Translations under genes and position numbers: made by a program | The notes under the pieces: model-generated | Databases searched by the model: none | Seen by the model: the letters and a program-made list of their open reading frames with translations, nothing else | Told to the model about the DNA's origin: nothing | Assembly (NCBI GenBank): GCA_964486935.1 | Contig: CAZAPG010000004.1 | Span: 1-64,000 of the forward strand | Length of the DNA: 64,000 nucleotides | Source: CAZAPG01 sp964486935 | Lineage (GTDB): Bacteria; Chloroflexota; Anaerolineae; 4572-78; J111 | Direction: 5' to 3' | Shown here: positions 40,566-49,622 of the stretch, piece after piece | How the letters are laid out: every line of letters begins with the position of its first letter | Numbering within the stretch: position 1 is the stretch's first letter

Positions 40566-42036
40566 GCCGCGCCCGAACAAATCCATCACAATAGTCTCCA
40601 TAACGCCCCTCAAAGTTCAAGCTGATAGCCGAACTTTCAAACAGGCAGCCTCTGTGGCCCGGTTTGGTTATACTTCAATTGTGGTGGAAGGGCAAAGAAG
40701 CAATTTTGCCGAGCAGGAGTTACCATTTGAACTTCGTACGGTAGGCTGGTGTGATTCCACGGCAGGGGGGAGTAGGCCAGAAAAATCGCAGCCGGAAGGC
40801 TCATCAGATTCTGAAACAGAAACACCCGTAGCTACCTCTATAAAGCAGAACCGTGTCTTGAAGTCACCCCCTTTAGTTCGGTCTGACGAAAATAAGCTTG
40901 TCTGTTTCCTGCGCTCATCTTATAGACGGTTGGTGCCCGAGTCTATAAGATTATTGTTACGGCATCCTTTGCGATGGATATTTTTGATTTTATTTTTTTT
41001 GAGGAGACTGCCACTTATTATTAAGTGGCGATTGATTATGGGGGCAGAACGGCTGAAAATTGTTGAGCTGATATTTTTTGTGAGATATGTGTCGGATTTC
41101 CTCTATAAGTATGGTTATCTACCTTTGAAATGTACGCCTAAAGCATCCCTCTACTATCTGCACGCCTTTTATCAATTTCCGGCTGTTTATCTGTTGTGTT
41201 TAAGATATAGAGCGCGATACATTTATGATGCCCACGATTTCTATTCACAGATCGGTCACTTTCAAGACCCGTCTTCTTTGCAAGTTCATTGGATAAAACC
41301 TTTTGAGCAATGGATTGAGCGATTGTGCATTAAAAAGGCAGCGGCTCTTGTAACTGTGAGTGATGGTGTTGCCCAGCTTTACAAAGATTATTGTGACTCT
41401 GAGGCAGTTGTCGTTAGAAACGTTCAAGATATCCGCTTTAACTGTAAGCACAATTTGCACTTACGTAAACGCCTTCATTTATCATCCGATGAATTCTTAA
41501 TTGTTTGTGTTGGAAATGCAAAACCTGGTATGGCTGTTGCAGAATTGTATGAAGCAATGATAAATTTGCCAACCGATGTTCATATTGCCTTTTTAGGGGG
41601 GGGGTATGAGCCATACATAACGATGGCTCAAGCTAAAGGACTTGAGCAGCGCGTTCATTTTGTTCCCCCTGTTGCCCCCAACGAAGTAATTCCGTTTATC
41701 CAAAGTGCTGATGCTGCTATTGTAATTTATTATTCAATGTCGGTTAATTATCAAAATTGCTTGCCTAATGGTTTTTTTCAGCCAATCTCGGCACAGCTTC
41801 CGCTTTTCTATCCAGAATTATCTGAAATAAAAAAAATTGTTGAGCACTACAATATTGGGATTCCAATTGATCCGCAGTCGCCACCCTCTATTACCAAAGG
41901 GGTAATTACTCTATTAAACAATAAAGAACTGATGTTTACATTTCGACAACACCTTATTTTAGCTCAACAGGAGTTAAATTGGGAACGTGAAGAGAAAATT
42001 CTGTTTGATTTGTTTTCACAAATATTAAATAACTAA
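40552..42036 (+). CDS. Glycosyltransferase family 4-like protein
   Basis: Seen: 494 residues. N-terminal Rossmann part (ITIVSITPLKVQADSRTFKQA), a variable insert of about 100 residues rich in Ser, Glu and Arg followed by a basic hydrophobic stretch (about 135-165, likely membrane-associated), YIYDAHDFYSQIG (typical GT4 acceptor-side motif), and a C-terminal nucleotide-sugar domain with VCVGNAKPGMA, VHFVPPVAPNEVIPFIQSADAAIV. The last segment lacks the classic E-x7-E pattern in clear form (FYPELSEI instead). It overlaps asnB by 14 bp. Confidence 0.82.
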   Translation: MTSTEPRPNKSITIVSITPLKVQADSRTFKQAASVARFGYTSIVVEGQRSNFAEQELPFELRTVGWCDSTAGGSRPEKSQPEGSSDSETETPVATSIKQNRVLKSPPLVRSDENKLVCFLRSSYRRLVPESIRLLLRHPLRWIFLILFFLRRLPLIIKWRLIMGAERLKIVELIFFVRYVSDFLYKYGYLPLKCTPKASLYYLHAFYQFPAVYLLCLRYRARYIYDAHDFYSQIGHFQDPSSLQVHWIKPFEQWIERLCIKKAAALVTVSDGVAQLYKDYCDSEAVVVRNVQDIRFNCKHNLHLRKRLHLSSDEFLIVCVGNAKPGMAVAELYEAMINLPTDVHIAFLGGGYEPYITMAQAKGLEQRVHFVPPVAPNEVIPFIQSADAAIVIYYSMSVNYQNCLPNGFFQPISAQLPLFYPELSEIKKIVEHYNIGIPIDPQSPPSITKGVITLLNNKELMFTFRQHLILAQQELNWEREEKILFDLFSQILNN

Positions 42037-42070
42037 GCCGGAAAATTTCTGCGAGAGGTTTTGAAAACTT

Positions 42071-43261
42071 ATGCAGAAAGATCGAATAAAAACCCTTTAT
42101 CTTGAAACTAATGGTTTTGGTACACAGGTAATTAGGGCTGATACGATTTTACGGGGTATCTTTGGCTATAAAGATGGAGCAGCTCCGCCGCGATTTCTGC
42201 GTCGCTACCCCAAAATAGTTGATATGTTTGCTCATCTTCGCCAATTTCATGAACAATTGTCGTATGTTATAGATTGGCGAGATGCCTTTTGTCAGGCTCC
42301 GCAATTAGATGTTGAGATTTGTAATATCAACAATCTGGTTCACTTTAGCCGGTGCCTGCTCAAAATTCGTCAATATGATCTAATTGTTATTTCACATGCA
42401 GCAGCCGGCGATGATATGTCAATATTGCTTAAATCAGCCCGCTGGTTTGACCGGCGCCGGGGTAAGCTGGTAATGTTTATAGGCAACGAATATGATTTAC
42501 TTGATGAAAAAACACAGTTCATTCAAACCGTCAAAGCAGATGTGATTTGCAGCCAACTGCCCATTGAAGCCGCCCACTATCTTTACAGGGAATGTAAAGA
42601 GAGTCGGCTTTTATCAATGCCTCATGCTTTAAATCCAAAAATATATTACCCCATGCCAAATGTTGAGCGCACCATTGATATAGGTTTTATTGGTGATATT
42701 TACTGGCCTTTTATTGGCGACAAAGAGCGAACGGATTTAATCTATTTTTTTAAAAAACGCGGTCCTGAAGCAGGGTTAATTTGCGATATCCGAACCCAAC
42801 GTGTTTCTCGTAGTGAGTGGGCTAAATTTCTAAACAAATCCAAAGCCATCATTGGGGCTGAGTCTGGCACCTATTATTTAAATGATCGGGGTCGCTTGTT
42901 GACGACTGCCCGAGATTATAATCTCAAAGAAAATCAACAGGCCACATTTGAAGAGGTCTTTGACCGATTTTACAAAGAGCAACCCAGGCTGGTATCGGGC
43001 AAAAGTATTTCTTCCCGTCACTTTGAACCAATTGGCACTAAAACCTGCCAGCTATTATTAGAGGGCGATTACAATGGCATTCTTAAAGCTGATGAACATT
43101 ATATCAGCGTTAAAAAAGACCTTTCTAATATTGAAGACGCCATTCAGCAGTTTAAAGATGAATGTTACCGGCAAAAAATGGTTGAACAAACCTATGAGTA
43201 TGTGATGTCAGAACATACTTACCAACACCGTGTTAAGGCATTGCTTAAGGAGATTTCTTGA
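42071..43261 (+). CDS. CgeB-like glycosyltransferase, soluble paralogue
   Basis: Seen: 396 residues homologous to the protein at 36.09 kb: compare GAESGTYYLNDRGRLLTTA with its GAEGGYSVLDWRG, and RHFEPIGTKTCQLLLEGDY plus GILKADEHYISVKKDLSN with the equivalent region there. It ends shortly after the homologous part and lacks the coiled coil and membrane anchor. Probable GT-B fold glycosyltransferase; donor and acceptor unknown. A GAGAGG ribosome site precedes the ATG. It is followed by a 162-bp gap before the secreted protein. Confidence 0.75.
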   Translation: MQKDRIKTLYLETNGFGTQVIRADTILRGIFGYKDGAAPPRFLRRYPKIVDMFAHLRQFHEQLSYVIDWRDAFCQAPQLDVEICNINNLVHFSRCLLKIRQYDLIVISHAAAGDDMSILLKSARWFDRRRGKLVMFIGNEYDLLDEKTQFIQTVKADVICSQLPIEAAHYLYRECKESRLLSMPHALNPKIYYPMPNVERTIDIGFIGDIYWPFIGDKERTDLIYFFKKRGPEAGLICDIRTQRVSRSEWAKFLNKSKAIIGAESGTYYLNDRGRLLTTARDYNLKENQQATFEEVFDRFYKEQPRLVSGKSISSRHFEPIGTKTCQLLLEGDYNGILKADEHYISVKKDLSNIEDAIQQFKDECYRQKMVEQTYEYVMSEHTYQHRVKALLKEIS

Positions 43262-43423
43262 TAATATTCTCTTAGCAGAATTTAAAATCCAATTCAATAT
43301 CGTGTAATTGGCAGGTAGATATTTCTGAAATGGTTTAACTGTCAAAAAAGGTTGCAGGTTTGTTTGGAATGTGAGACGTGACGTGTAGCGGGCAGTTGAA
43401 ACAATTGCAGGAGGATAGTAATA

Positions 43424-44323
43424 ATGCGGCTATTATTTGCATTCATTGGAGTTGTACTATTGAATTTGATATTGTTAGGGTCCGCTATAGTGTGGAGCCA
43501 GCAGCCAGACCCCGTTTATCTACCCGTCATTCTCAGTTCAGGAAGCTCAGCGCCCTCCATATTTGATAAGAACATGAGCAATCCCGATTATCACCCATTT
43601 CTAATCTTTGACGCTAACCCTCCCCCCATAGAGATACCCGCAATGCAACAGTTGGCAAGTGGCGCAAGCTCTGACCAGGAAGTGATAGATTTGATCTTGG
43701 CTTATTATAATCAGCATTCTGATGAACTTCAGGCAAAATGGCTTGAAGATAACCCGGCTCGACTTAAGGCCATTTTTGCCATGTACATAATTCATATTAG
43801 TCATCCGTACGGAAACGGTGGTTATCCGGCAACTTTTGTGGAGTATTTGCAGCAAGCAGCTTCTCACTGTGGCCCACAATCTGTTTTTCAAACACGCTTA
43901 TTATCGGCCTTTGGTTTAACGTGGCGGCGTGTGGGGATGCTGTCTGGCTTGCATGGTTGGGTTGAGGTGAAGATTGATGGTCAGTGGGAGACATTCGACT
44001 CGACTACAAATGTTTGGATCGACCAGTCTTTTGTAGAGTTATTGCAGGGTGGGCCGCGTAAATATCGAGAATTCTATACACCCTGGTCTGATATTGATAG
44101 ACCAGACGCCCGGCAGATTTTAGCCGGATATGAGGGGCATTCTGGTCCATTTTACTATACTCCAGGCTCACTTCGTGCGCATATGCCCGGATTAGGGATT
44201 TACTTTTTTAGGCAAGAGTATAGAAATGCAACAGGCGATGATATTGTCATATCGGGATGGTCTGAGCAGGAGTGGCAAGCACAATTCACTCAAGCCAGCC
44301 TCAATGCCCGTGAATCGGATTAA
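43424..44323 (+). CDS. Exported transglutaminase-like protein
   Basis: Seen: 299 residues; an N-terminal hydrophobic helix (about 3-24) serving as signal or anchor, then YLPVILSS, a pattern common at the N termini of exported Chloroflexota proteins (my recollection, not checked), and a transglutaminase-like core with a complete Cys-His-Asp arrangement: Cys149 (SHCGPQS), His177 (GLHGWVEVKIDG) and Asp192 (WETFDST). Known: the fold includes cysteine proteases, peptide N-glycanases and cross-linking enzymes. It is the only clearly exported non-SGNH protein in the glycan locus. It has an AGGAGG ribosome site. Possible roles: cutting or linking cell-surface protein to glycan (inference). Confidence 0.75.
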   Translation: MRLLFAFIGVVLLNLILLGSAIVWSQQPDPVYLPVILSSGSSAPSIFDKNMSNPDYHPFLIFDANPPPIEIPAMQQLASGASSDQEVIDLILAYYNQHSDELQAKWLEDNPARLKAIFAMYIIHISHPYGNGGYPATFVEYLQQAASHCGPQSVFQTRLLSAFGLTWRRVGMLSGLHGWVEVKIDGQWETFDSTTNVWIDQSFVELLQGGPRKYREFYTPWSDIDRPDARQILAGYEGHSGPFYYTPGSLRAHMPGLGIYFFRQEYRNATGDDIVISGWSEQEWQAQFTQASLNARESD

Positions 44324-44395
44324 AACCGGGCGAGGCCGTTGTGATTCGATGATAAATGACTCTTAAAACCATTGCTTGAAAGATTATCAATAAAA

Positions 44396-46318
44396 ATGTG
44401 TGGAATAACCGGAATTCACTTTTTTGATCCGCAAGCTAATGTTGACCAACATCTGTTGCGGCGGATGACCGACCTGATCGCTCATCGTGGCCCGGATGAT
44501 TTTGGTTATCATATAAATGGTAACATTGGCCTGGGGCATCGCCGCCTGTCAATTATAGACCTATCGCCGGCCGGGCATCAACCGATGTCTAATGAAGATG
44601 AAACGGTCTGGATTACCTATAATGGTGAATGTTATAACTATCGTGATTTTTCCTCGTTGTTACGTGCCAAGGGACACCGCTTCAAATCCACATCTGATAC
44701 TGAGGTTTTACTTCATCTCTATGAGGAATATGGACCTGATTTCTTAACCAAAATCGACGGGATGTATGCTCTGGCTATTTGGGACGCCAATAAGCAGCGG
44801 TTGATATTAGCCCGAGACCGTCTGGGGATAAAGCCTCTTTATTACTATTACGATAATGACCATCTTATTTTTGCCTCGGAGATGAAAGCCTTATTAGCCG
44901 ACCCGTCGGTACCGGTCAACATCAACGAAATCGCTTTAAGCGACTATCTACATTTGATGAGCATTCCCGACCCTGAAACAATTATTAAGGGCGTAAAGAA
45001 ACTATTGCCGGGCCATTATTTATATATTAAAGCTGGTCAGGTTAAAGAATATCAGTATTGGGATGTCCCGCTTTCTCACTCCAATGGCAACTGGGGGCTA
45101 GACTCGGCCTGTAACAAGTTTGAAGGTCTGTTTCAGCAAACAGTTGCCTCTCACTTAATAAGCGATGTGCCTGTGGGCGCGTTTTTGAGTGGTGGGGTTG
45201 ACTCAAGTGCAATTGTTGCTTTTGCCAACTCGCAGGTTACTAAGCCAATGATGACCTTTTCCAGTACCTTTAAGGGCCTGTCCGAATTTGATGAAAGCCC
45301 TTTTGCGCAACGGGTAGCCTCATTGTGCCAGACTGAACACCACGAATTTAATCTTACTCCCGATTTAATTGACGCCTTGCCGAAAATAGCCTGGCATGCC
45401 GACGAACCTTTTGCTATTTCATCGGCTTTTGCTCTCTACTTTTTGGCGCAAATGGCCAGCAAATACGTTAAAGTAGTTCTCACCGGAGATGGCGGCGACG
45501 AGGTTTTTGCCGGTTATACCTGGCGGCATGTTCAATTTTCAGAAGTGAGCCATCGGCTGCCACAATATTTACAGCCTTTGTTAAGAGATGTAAAAAACAA
45601 AGCTGAAGTTTGGGGACATTCGCTTTTACCCCAAAAACTGGCAAACCGGGTCATCTGGAAACTAAGCCAGATTGTGCCGTCAGACCGGCGGTATGTGCAG
45701 TCTTTTTGCTGTTATCAAAATTTCGAGCTTGAGCACCTGCTGCTTCCTGAGGCGTGGCATCGTGTTAATCGGGCCTGGGAAAGTAACATAACTCAAAAAT
45801 ATTATGATAGCTCAGATAATGTCGACCAACTCACCCGCAAATTGTACACGGATATAAAGTCAACCCTGGTTAGTGAGATGCTAACAAAAGTGGACCGGAT
45901 GACGATGGCCTTTGGTTTGGAGGCGCGGGTACCCTTTTTAGACCACAATGTTGTAGAGTGGGCATTTGGCGTTCCTGGTGAGTATAAAATGCGTGGTACT
46001 GAAGGGAAATACCTGGTTAAAAAGGCCATGGAAAAATATCTGCCTTCCGATCTGCTCTATCGCCCCAAACATGGGTTTAACGTACCGATGAAAGTCTGGA
46101 TGAAGAATCAGCTTTATGAATTTATCCAGGACAGCTTGTCTGAGCAATCCATCAAAGCCCGCGGATTTTTTAGAGTAAATGAAGTGAAACAATTGCTACA
46201 GCAACATTCTCAAGACGCTCAAGATGTATCCAATAAGATTTTTGTTTTGTTGATGCTGGAGTTGTGGTTTCAACAGTTTGTAGATAACCGACAACAGATT
46301 ATCTATGGAACCCAATAA
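44396..46318 (+). CDS. asnB: AsnB-type amidotransferase, second of three
   Basis: Seen: 640 residues when started at the ATG that places Cys2 right after the initiator Met (MCGITG); an upstream in-frame start would bury the nucleophile and is rejected. Glutaminase motifs AHRGPDDFGY, GHRRLSIIDLS, YNGECYNYRDF, SDTEVLLHLYEEYG; synthetase loop LSGGVDSSAIV (from Ser265), TGDGGDEVFAGYTW and a C-terminal RVPFLDHNVVEW, HGFNVPMK. All sites intact. The domain spacing is the classical AsnB layout, closer to typical asparagine synthases than the first copy. Overlaps the next glycosyltransferase gene by 14 bp, as the first copy does with its own neighbour. Confidence 0.93.
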   Translation: MCGITGIHFFDPQANVDQHLLRRMTDLIAHRGPDDFGYHINGNIGLGHRRLSIIDLSPAGHQPMSNEDETVWITYNGECYNYRDFSSLLRAKGHRFKSTSDTEVLLHLYEEYGPDFLTKIDGMYALAIWDANKQRLILARDRLGIKPLYYYYDNDHLIFASEMKALLADPSVPVNINEIALSDYLHLMSIPDPETIIKGVKKLLPGHYLYIKAGQVKEYQYWDVPLSHSNGNWGLDSACNKFEGLFQQTVASHLISDVPVGAFLSGGVDSSAIVAFANSQVTKPMMTFSSTFKGLSEFDESPFAQRVASLCQTEHHEFNLTPDLIDALPKIAWHADEPFAISSAFALYFLAQMASKYVKVVLTGDGGDEVFAGYTWRHVQFSEVSHRLPQYLQPLLRDVKNKAEVWGHSLLPQKLANRVIWKLSQIVPSDRRYVQSFCCYQNFELEHLLLPEAWHRVNRAWESNITQKYYDSSDNVDQLTRKLYTDIKSTLVSEMLTKVDRMTMAFGLEARVPFLDHNVVEWAFGVPGEYKMRGTEGKYLVKKAMEKYLPSDLLYRPKHGFNVPMKVWMKNQLYEFIQDSLSEQSIKARGFFRVNEVKQLLQQHSQDAQDVSNKIFVLLMLELWFQQFVDNRQQIIYGTQ

Positions 46319-47570
46319 TGCGCTCCAACCAAAACTAACAATATGTGCTGTAGGGTCTGCCCAGAGTACCCATATAATCAACAGGGTGAAATGTTTTGCC
46401 GAACGTGGGCATCAAGTCTATTTAATCAGTGACAGTATGGCCGATTTTGAGCAAGTAACCGTACTTGTTCCTGTTGACAAACCCATTAAAGGGTTGAGTG
46501 CGCTGTTTAAATTTATTGATATTCTTGCCACCCGAATCTTTAAAAAGTCTATCATCCTCCGGGTGCAAATAATCTACCAACTCTACAACTTTTTGCAATT
46601 GCTCAAAGAACATAAACCCGATATCGTCCACGTTCATTACGCCTATAACCTGTGGGGTTGGATGGCTGCCGCAGCTAACCATCATCCTTTGGTTGTTAGC
46701 ATTATGGGAGGAGATATTTTATTTGAAGAACAGGGCAGCCCTACGCCAAGAGGTAAATGGTTAACGCTTCAACTTCTTGATAGTGCCGATCTGATTACAT
46801 CAAAATCGGATTATCTTACTTCTGTATTAGATAAATTAGGGGGGTATGGATCAAAGGCGATCAGAGTAGTTTGGGGAGTTGATTTAAAGCTTTTTCGCCG
46901 GGTGGATGCGGCAAAATTGCGGTTGCAGTTAGGGCTTGCACCAGAAGATAAAGTGATTTTGAGTCCAAAAATTTTGCGGCCTTTTTATAACGTGCATCTT
47001 ATTGTGGAAGCGATGCCCCAGATTGTATCGAAATGTTCTGGAGTTAAGTTGCTTATCACAGAATATGCGGCAGACCCGCAGTATAAACAGCAAATTGTTA
47101 CTTTAATTGAAACCTTAAATCTTCAAAAGTATGTAATATTTATCGGACATATTCCTCACCAAGATATGCCCTCTTATTATAGTCTGGCTGATGTAACGGT
47201 GGCCGTCCCTTCGTCTGATGGGCTGCCGCAAACATTGCTAGAAGGAATGGCTTGCGAAGTGCCTAATATTCTTTCTAAGTTGCCGCGCTATGAAGAATTT
47301 GTTGCTCACGAGCAAAGTGCTTATTTTGTCAAATCGACTCCGCCTGCTATTGCTGAAGGAGTTATTAGAATACTAAATGACAATGAGCTGCGCAATAAAA
47401 TAATCTGTGATGGGTTGAAGGTGGTTAGAAAAGAAGCCGATTTTGACAAAGAGGTTAGCCGGGTAGAGGCGAAATACTATCAATTATTAGCCACGTCGAA
47501 AAAGCGTGCTAACCCATTAAAACAAGCCAGAGTTTTTTTGGAAGTGTTTCGATATTTTTTTCAATCCTAG
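46305..47570 (+). CDS. Glycosyltransferase family 4
   Basis: Seen: 421 residues, GT-B fold: N-terminal domain with PDIVHVHYAYNLWGWM, VVSIMGGDILFEEQG and SADLITSKSDYLTSVL; C-terminal domain with VVWGVDLKLFRR, ILSPKILRPFYNVHLIVEA, IGHIPHQDMPSYYSLADV and VAVPSSDGLPQTLLEGMA (the E-x7-E-like nucleotide-sugar loop). Retaining transfer from a nucleotide sugar is expected. Coupled to the upstream asnB by a 14-bp overlap. It is the last gene of this + strand run; a minus-strand gene begins its stop codon 27 bp further on. Confidence 0.92.
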   Translation: MEPNNALQPKLTICAVGSAQSTHIINRVKCFAERGHQVYLISDSMADFEQVTVLVPVDKPIKGLSALFKFIDILATRIFKKSIILRVQIIYQLYNFLQLLKEHKPDIVHVHYAYNLWGWMAAAANHHPLVVSIMGGDILFEEQGSPTPRGKWLTLQLLDSADLITSKSDYLTSVLDKLGGYGSKAIRVVWGVDLKLFRRVDAAKLRLQLGLAPEDKVILSPKILRPFYNVHLIVEAMPQIVSKCSGVKLLITEYAADPQYKQQIVTLIETLNLQKYVIFIGHIPHQDMPSYYSLADVTVAVPSSDGLPQTLLEGMACEVPNILSKLPRYEEFVAHEQSAYFVKSTPPAIAEGVIRILNDNELRNKIICDGLKVVRKEADFDKEVSRVEAKYYQLLATSKKRANPLKQARVFLEVFRYFFQS

Positions 47571-47597
47571 AGAAACATATTCACCAGGTCGTAGCCT

Positions 47598-49346
47598 CTA
47601 GGGAGTTTGTTTAGCAATTTGATTATTCTCTAAAGGAATCGTGATTATACCCAGTGGTATTTCGGCTTCGGGCAGCCACGTTTCCGATACCTCATCATAA
47701 GCAGGTAAGCGGGTATTTGATGTCAGAGCATACATTCCCATAACCAGTTTATAAGTACCCGAATGAATTTGAGTAGGAAGTGGCAGATTATATGTATCAT
47801 GAAAATCGCTGGATGGCGTAATTACCAATGACTCTATACTTTCCCACTTTCCATTGTACCAGCGCCCTCTTGAAACAGCCGATGCATTTGGAAATTGACT
47901 TAGACCTGGTGGCCAATAGATAGTATTTGAACCTTGAGGAACAACCATGCCGCTGGGCCAGTAATTTGTTGGGCATTTTCCCCGGCAAGGAATTGTGTCC
48001 GCTTGCCATACCAATTGGCCATTTTCATCCAAAGCATGGATAAAAATAGTGTAACTGGTTTCGGTTCTGTTTAAGGCTTGCCATCCAAAGGATAAATTCA
48101 AGACAGATTGATTTGCTTCATTGGTTGTGTTGGCCATATAGCCTAAGAAACGAATATCTTCACCCAGTTTTACCCGCATTTTGCGATAAGGCGCCAAAGG
48201 TGCTTCGTCAGTAGTAGCTACCATTAGCTGCCGCCGAATAGATGGATTACACAACTTACCGTTTTGTATGTCTGACGCAATTATCTTAAATAATTTTTGA
48301 GCATAGATTTGTTGCACCTTAGCCGAAGGATGACTGTCAAGTTCATTGACTGGCAGTTCCTGCGGCGTTAATTGTTCAATCAACTCCTGCTCATGATTAT
48401 GGGTTCTAAACCCCACTTTGGCTGCTGCTTGTTCTCCCTGGTGGAACCATCTCAAATAAATTGGCAGCGACTCACTGAAATCCTGGTAACTGGTGGGGTG
48501 ATCTACATAAATTTGGTGATTGAGAACAGCAAAAACAGGTGCGGGTAAATTCAACTCGTCAGACATTTGTTTGATATCTGTTAGAGCTTGAACGTAAGCC
48601 TGCCATTCTTCCGAGTTTTTGTCATAAGTTCTCTCTATCCCCGTATGCCCTGGGGGTAAAATTTTAGAATTTACAAGATAGCCATCAAAAGCAGCCCTAA
48701 TCGTTTTGGCTGTGATAGGTAATCCTATCCAGGCCAAGGTTTGAGAAAATGAGTCAAGTGCGCCGCCATATTTTTCATAAAAACGCTTAGACTCTATTGA
48801 GGCATAACCAGAATGTTCAAGCGGCAATGGGTCATTCATAAAAAAACCGATTACAATTAGATCTGGATCAACAATTCCTTTAAATTCTCGAATGATGTCT
48901 CGTTCTAAAACTGTAGGCCCACCAGAAACCGAAAAATTCAAAACCTCAAATTCATTATCAGAAAATTTCTGTTCGAGATTTTTTTCTAACAACTCTGTAT
49001 AACGTTCTTCGGGGGCCAAACCGGTACCAAAAGTTAATGAGTCGCCCAAAACCATAATTCTACAAGTATTTAATGGCTTTGGCACTTCAAAATCCCGTTC
49101 ACGAAAACCAAATCGATTGACCTCAACAAGATTGCCCCAGGTATACCACTCTGGTTTATCTTTTACTAACCGCTGATAGTAAACCTTGTTTCCATTATAG
49201 TAACCTGTATCAAAAGGCAACCCGTTAAGAAATGGGTCTTTTCGTCTTAGGTAGTATTCAAACCCGTAAAAAAGAGTAACCACTATCATAAGGTTAACCG
49301 CAATTATAACAATAATTTTATGAAAATGACCCAAACGTGTCGACAT
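47598..49346 (-). CDS. Membrane-anchored SGNH hydrolase with C-terminal beta domain
   Basis: Seen: 582 residues; one N-terminal membrane helix (about 10-30), then an SGNH domain with FGDSLTFGTG (Ser nucleophile), FSVSGGPT, GFFMNDP and DSHPSAKVQQIYA (Asp-His dyad), so all catalytic blocks are present. Residues about 375-580 are a beta-rich domain with YTIFIHALDENGQLVWQAD and SGTYKLVMGMYA, resembling a carbohydrate-binding or jelly-roll fold. The catalytic part should face outside. It is the only minus-strand gene from 14.4 kb to the end. Likely acyl esterase or acyltransferase on the surface glycan (inference). Confidence 0.85.
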   Translation of the reverse strand: MSTRLGHFHKIIVIIAVNLMIVVTLFYGFEYYLRRKDPFLNGLPFDTGYYNGNKVYYQRLVKDKPEWYTWGNLVEVNRFGFRERDFEVPKPLNTCRIMVLGDSLTFGTGLAPEERYTELLEKNLEQKFSDNEFEVLNFSVSGGPTVLERDIIREFKGIVDPDLIVIGFFMNDPLPLEHSGYASIESKRFYEKYGGALDSFSQTLAWIGLPITAKTIRAAFDGYLVNSKILPPGHTGIERTYDKNSEEWQAYVQALTDIKQMSDELNLPAPVFAVLNHQIYVDHPTSYQDFSESLPIYLRWFHQGEQAAAKVGFRTHNHEQELIEQLTPQELPVNELDSHPSAKVQQIYAQKLFKIIASDIQNGKLCNPSIRRQLMVATTDEAPLAPYRKMRVKLGEDIRFLGYMANTTNEANQSVLNLSFGWQALNRTETSYTIFIHALDENGQLVWQADTIPCRGKCPTNYWPSGMVVPQGSNTIYWPPGLSQFPNASAVSRGRWYNGKWESIESLVITPSSDFHDTYNLPLPTQIHSGTYKLVMGMYALTSNTRLPAYDEVSETWLPEAEIPLGIITIPLENNQIAKQTP

Positions 49347-49528
49347 TTAATGATAACCTTTATAAATATTTGTGCCGTACAAAAAGTAACTACCCCTAAT
49401 TAACTGGGGGTGAAGTCGGTAAAGTATTCTAGTATCCTTCTTTGATATGGCAAATTTGGATTAATTATATCTTTTCTAAAAAGGTGCTAAGGGATAGCTT
49501 TGTTGTCTCAAAACATTATTAAAGTGAT

Positions 49529-49557
49529 TTGCCCAATAAAAGGCTATCTTGTATGCT
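49529..49557 (+). promoter_or_regulatory. Candidate promoter before the third asnB
   Basis: TTGCCC and TATGCT at 17-bp spacing, 66 bp before the ATG, in the 276-bp divergent gap. A TTGTA...TACAA inverted repeat follows near 49565-49585. The rest of the gap holds a CCCCTAATTAACTGGGG hairpin near the minus-strand gene and nothing else I can name. Confidence 0.4.
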
Positions 49558-49622
49558 ATTCATTTGTATGTTTTAACGTACAATAAGGGAGAGTTGATAA
49601 TAAGAGATAAGGAGCACTTCAA

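Noticed and set aside
43378..43566. Small open frame overlapping the transglutaminase-like gene start
   Set aside because: No ribosome site, overlaps the signal-peptide coding region in another frame and shows no motif.
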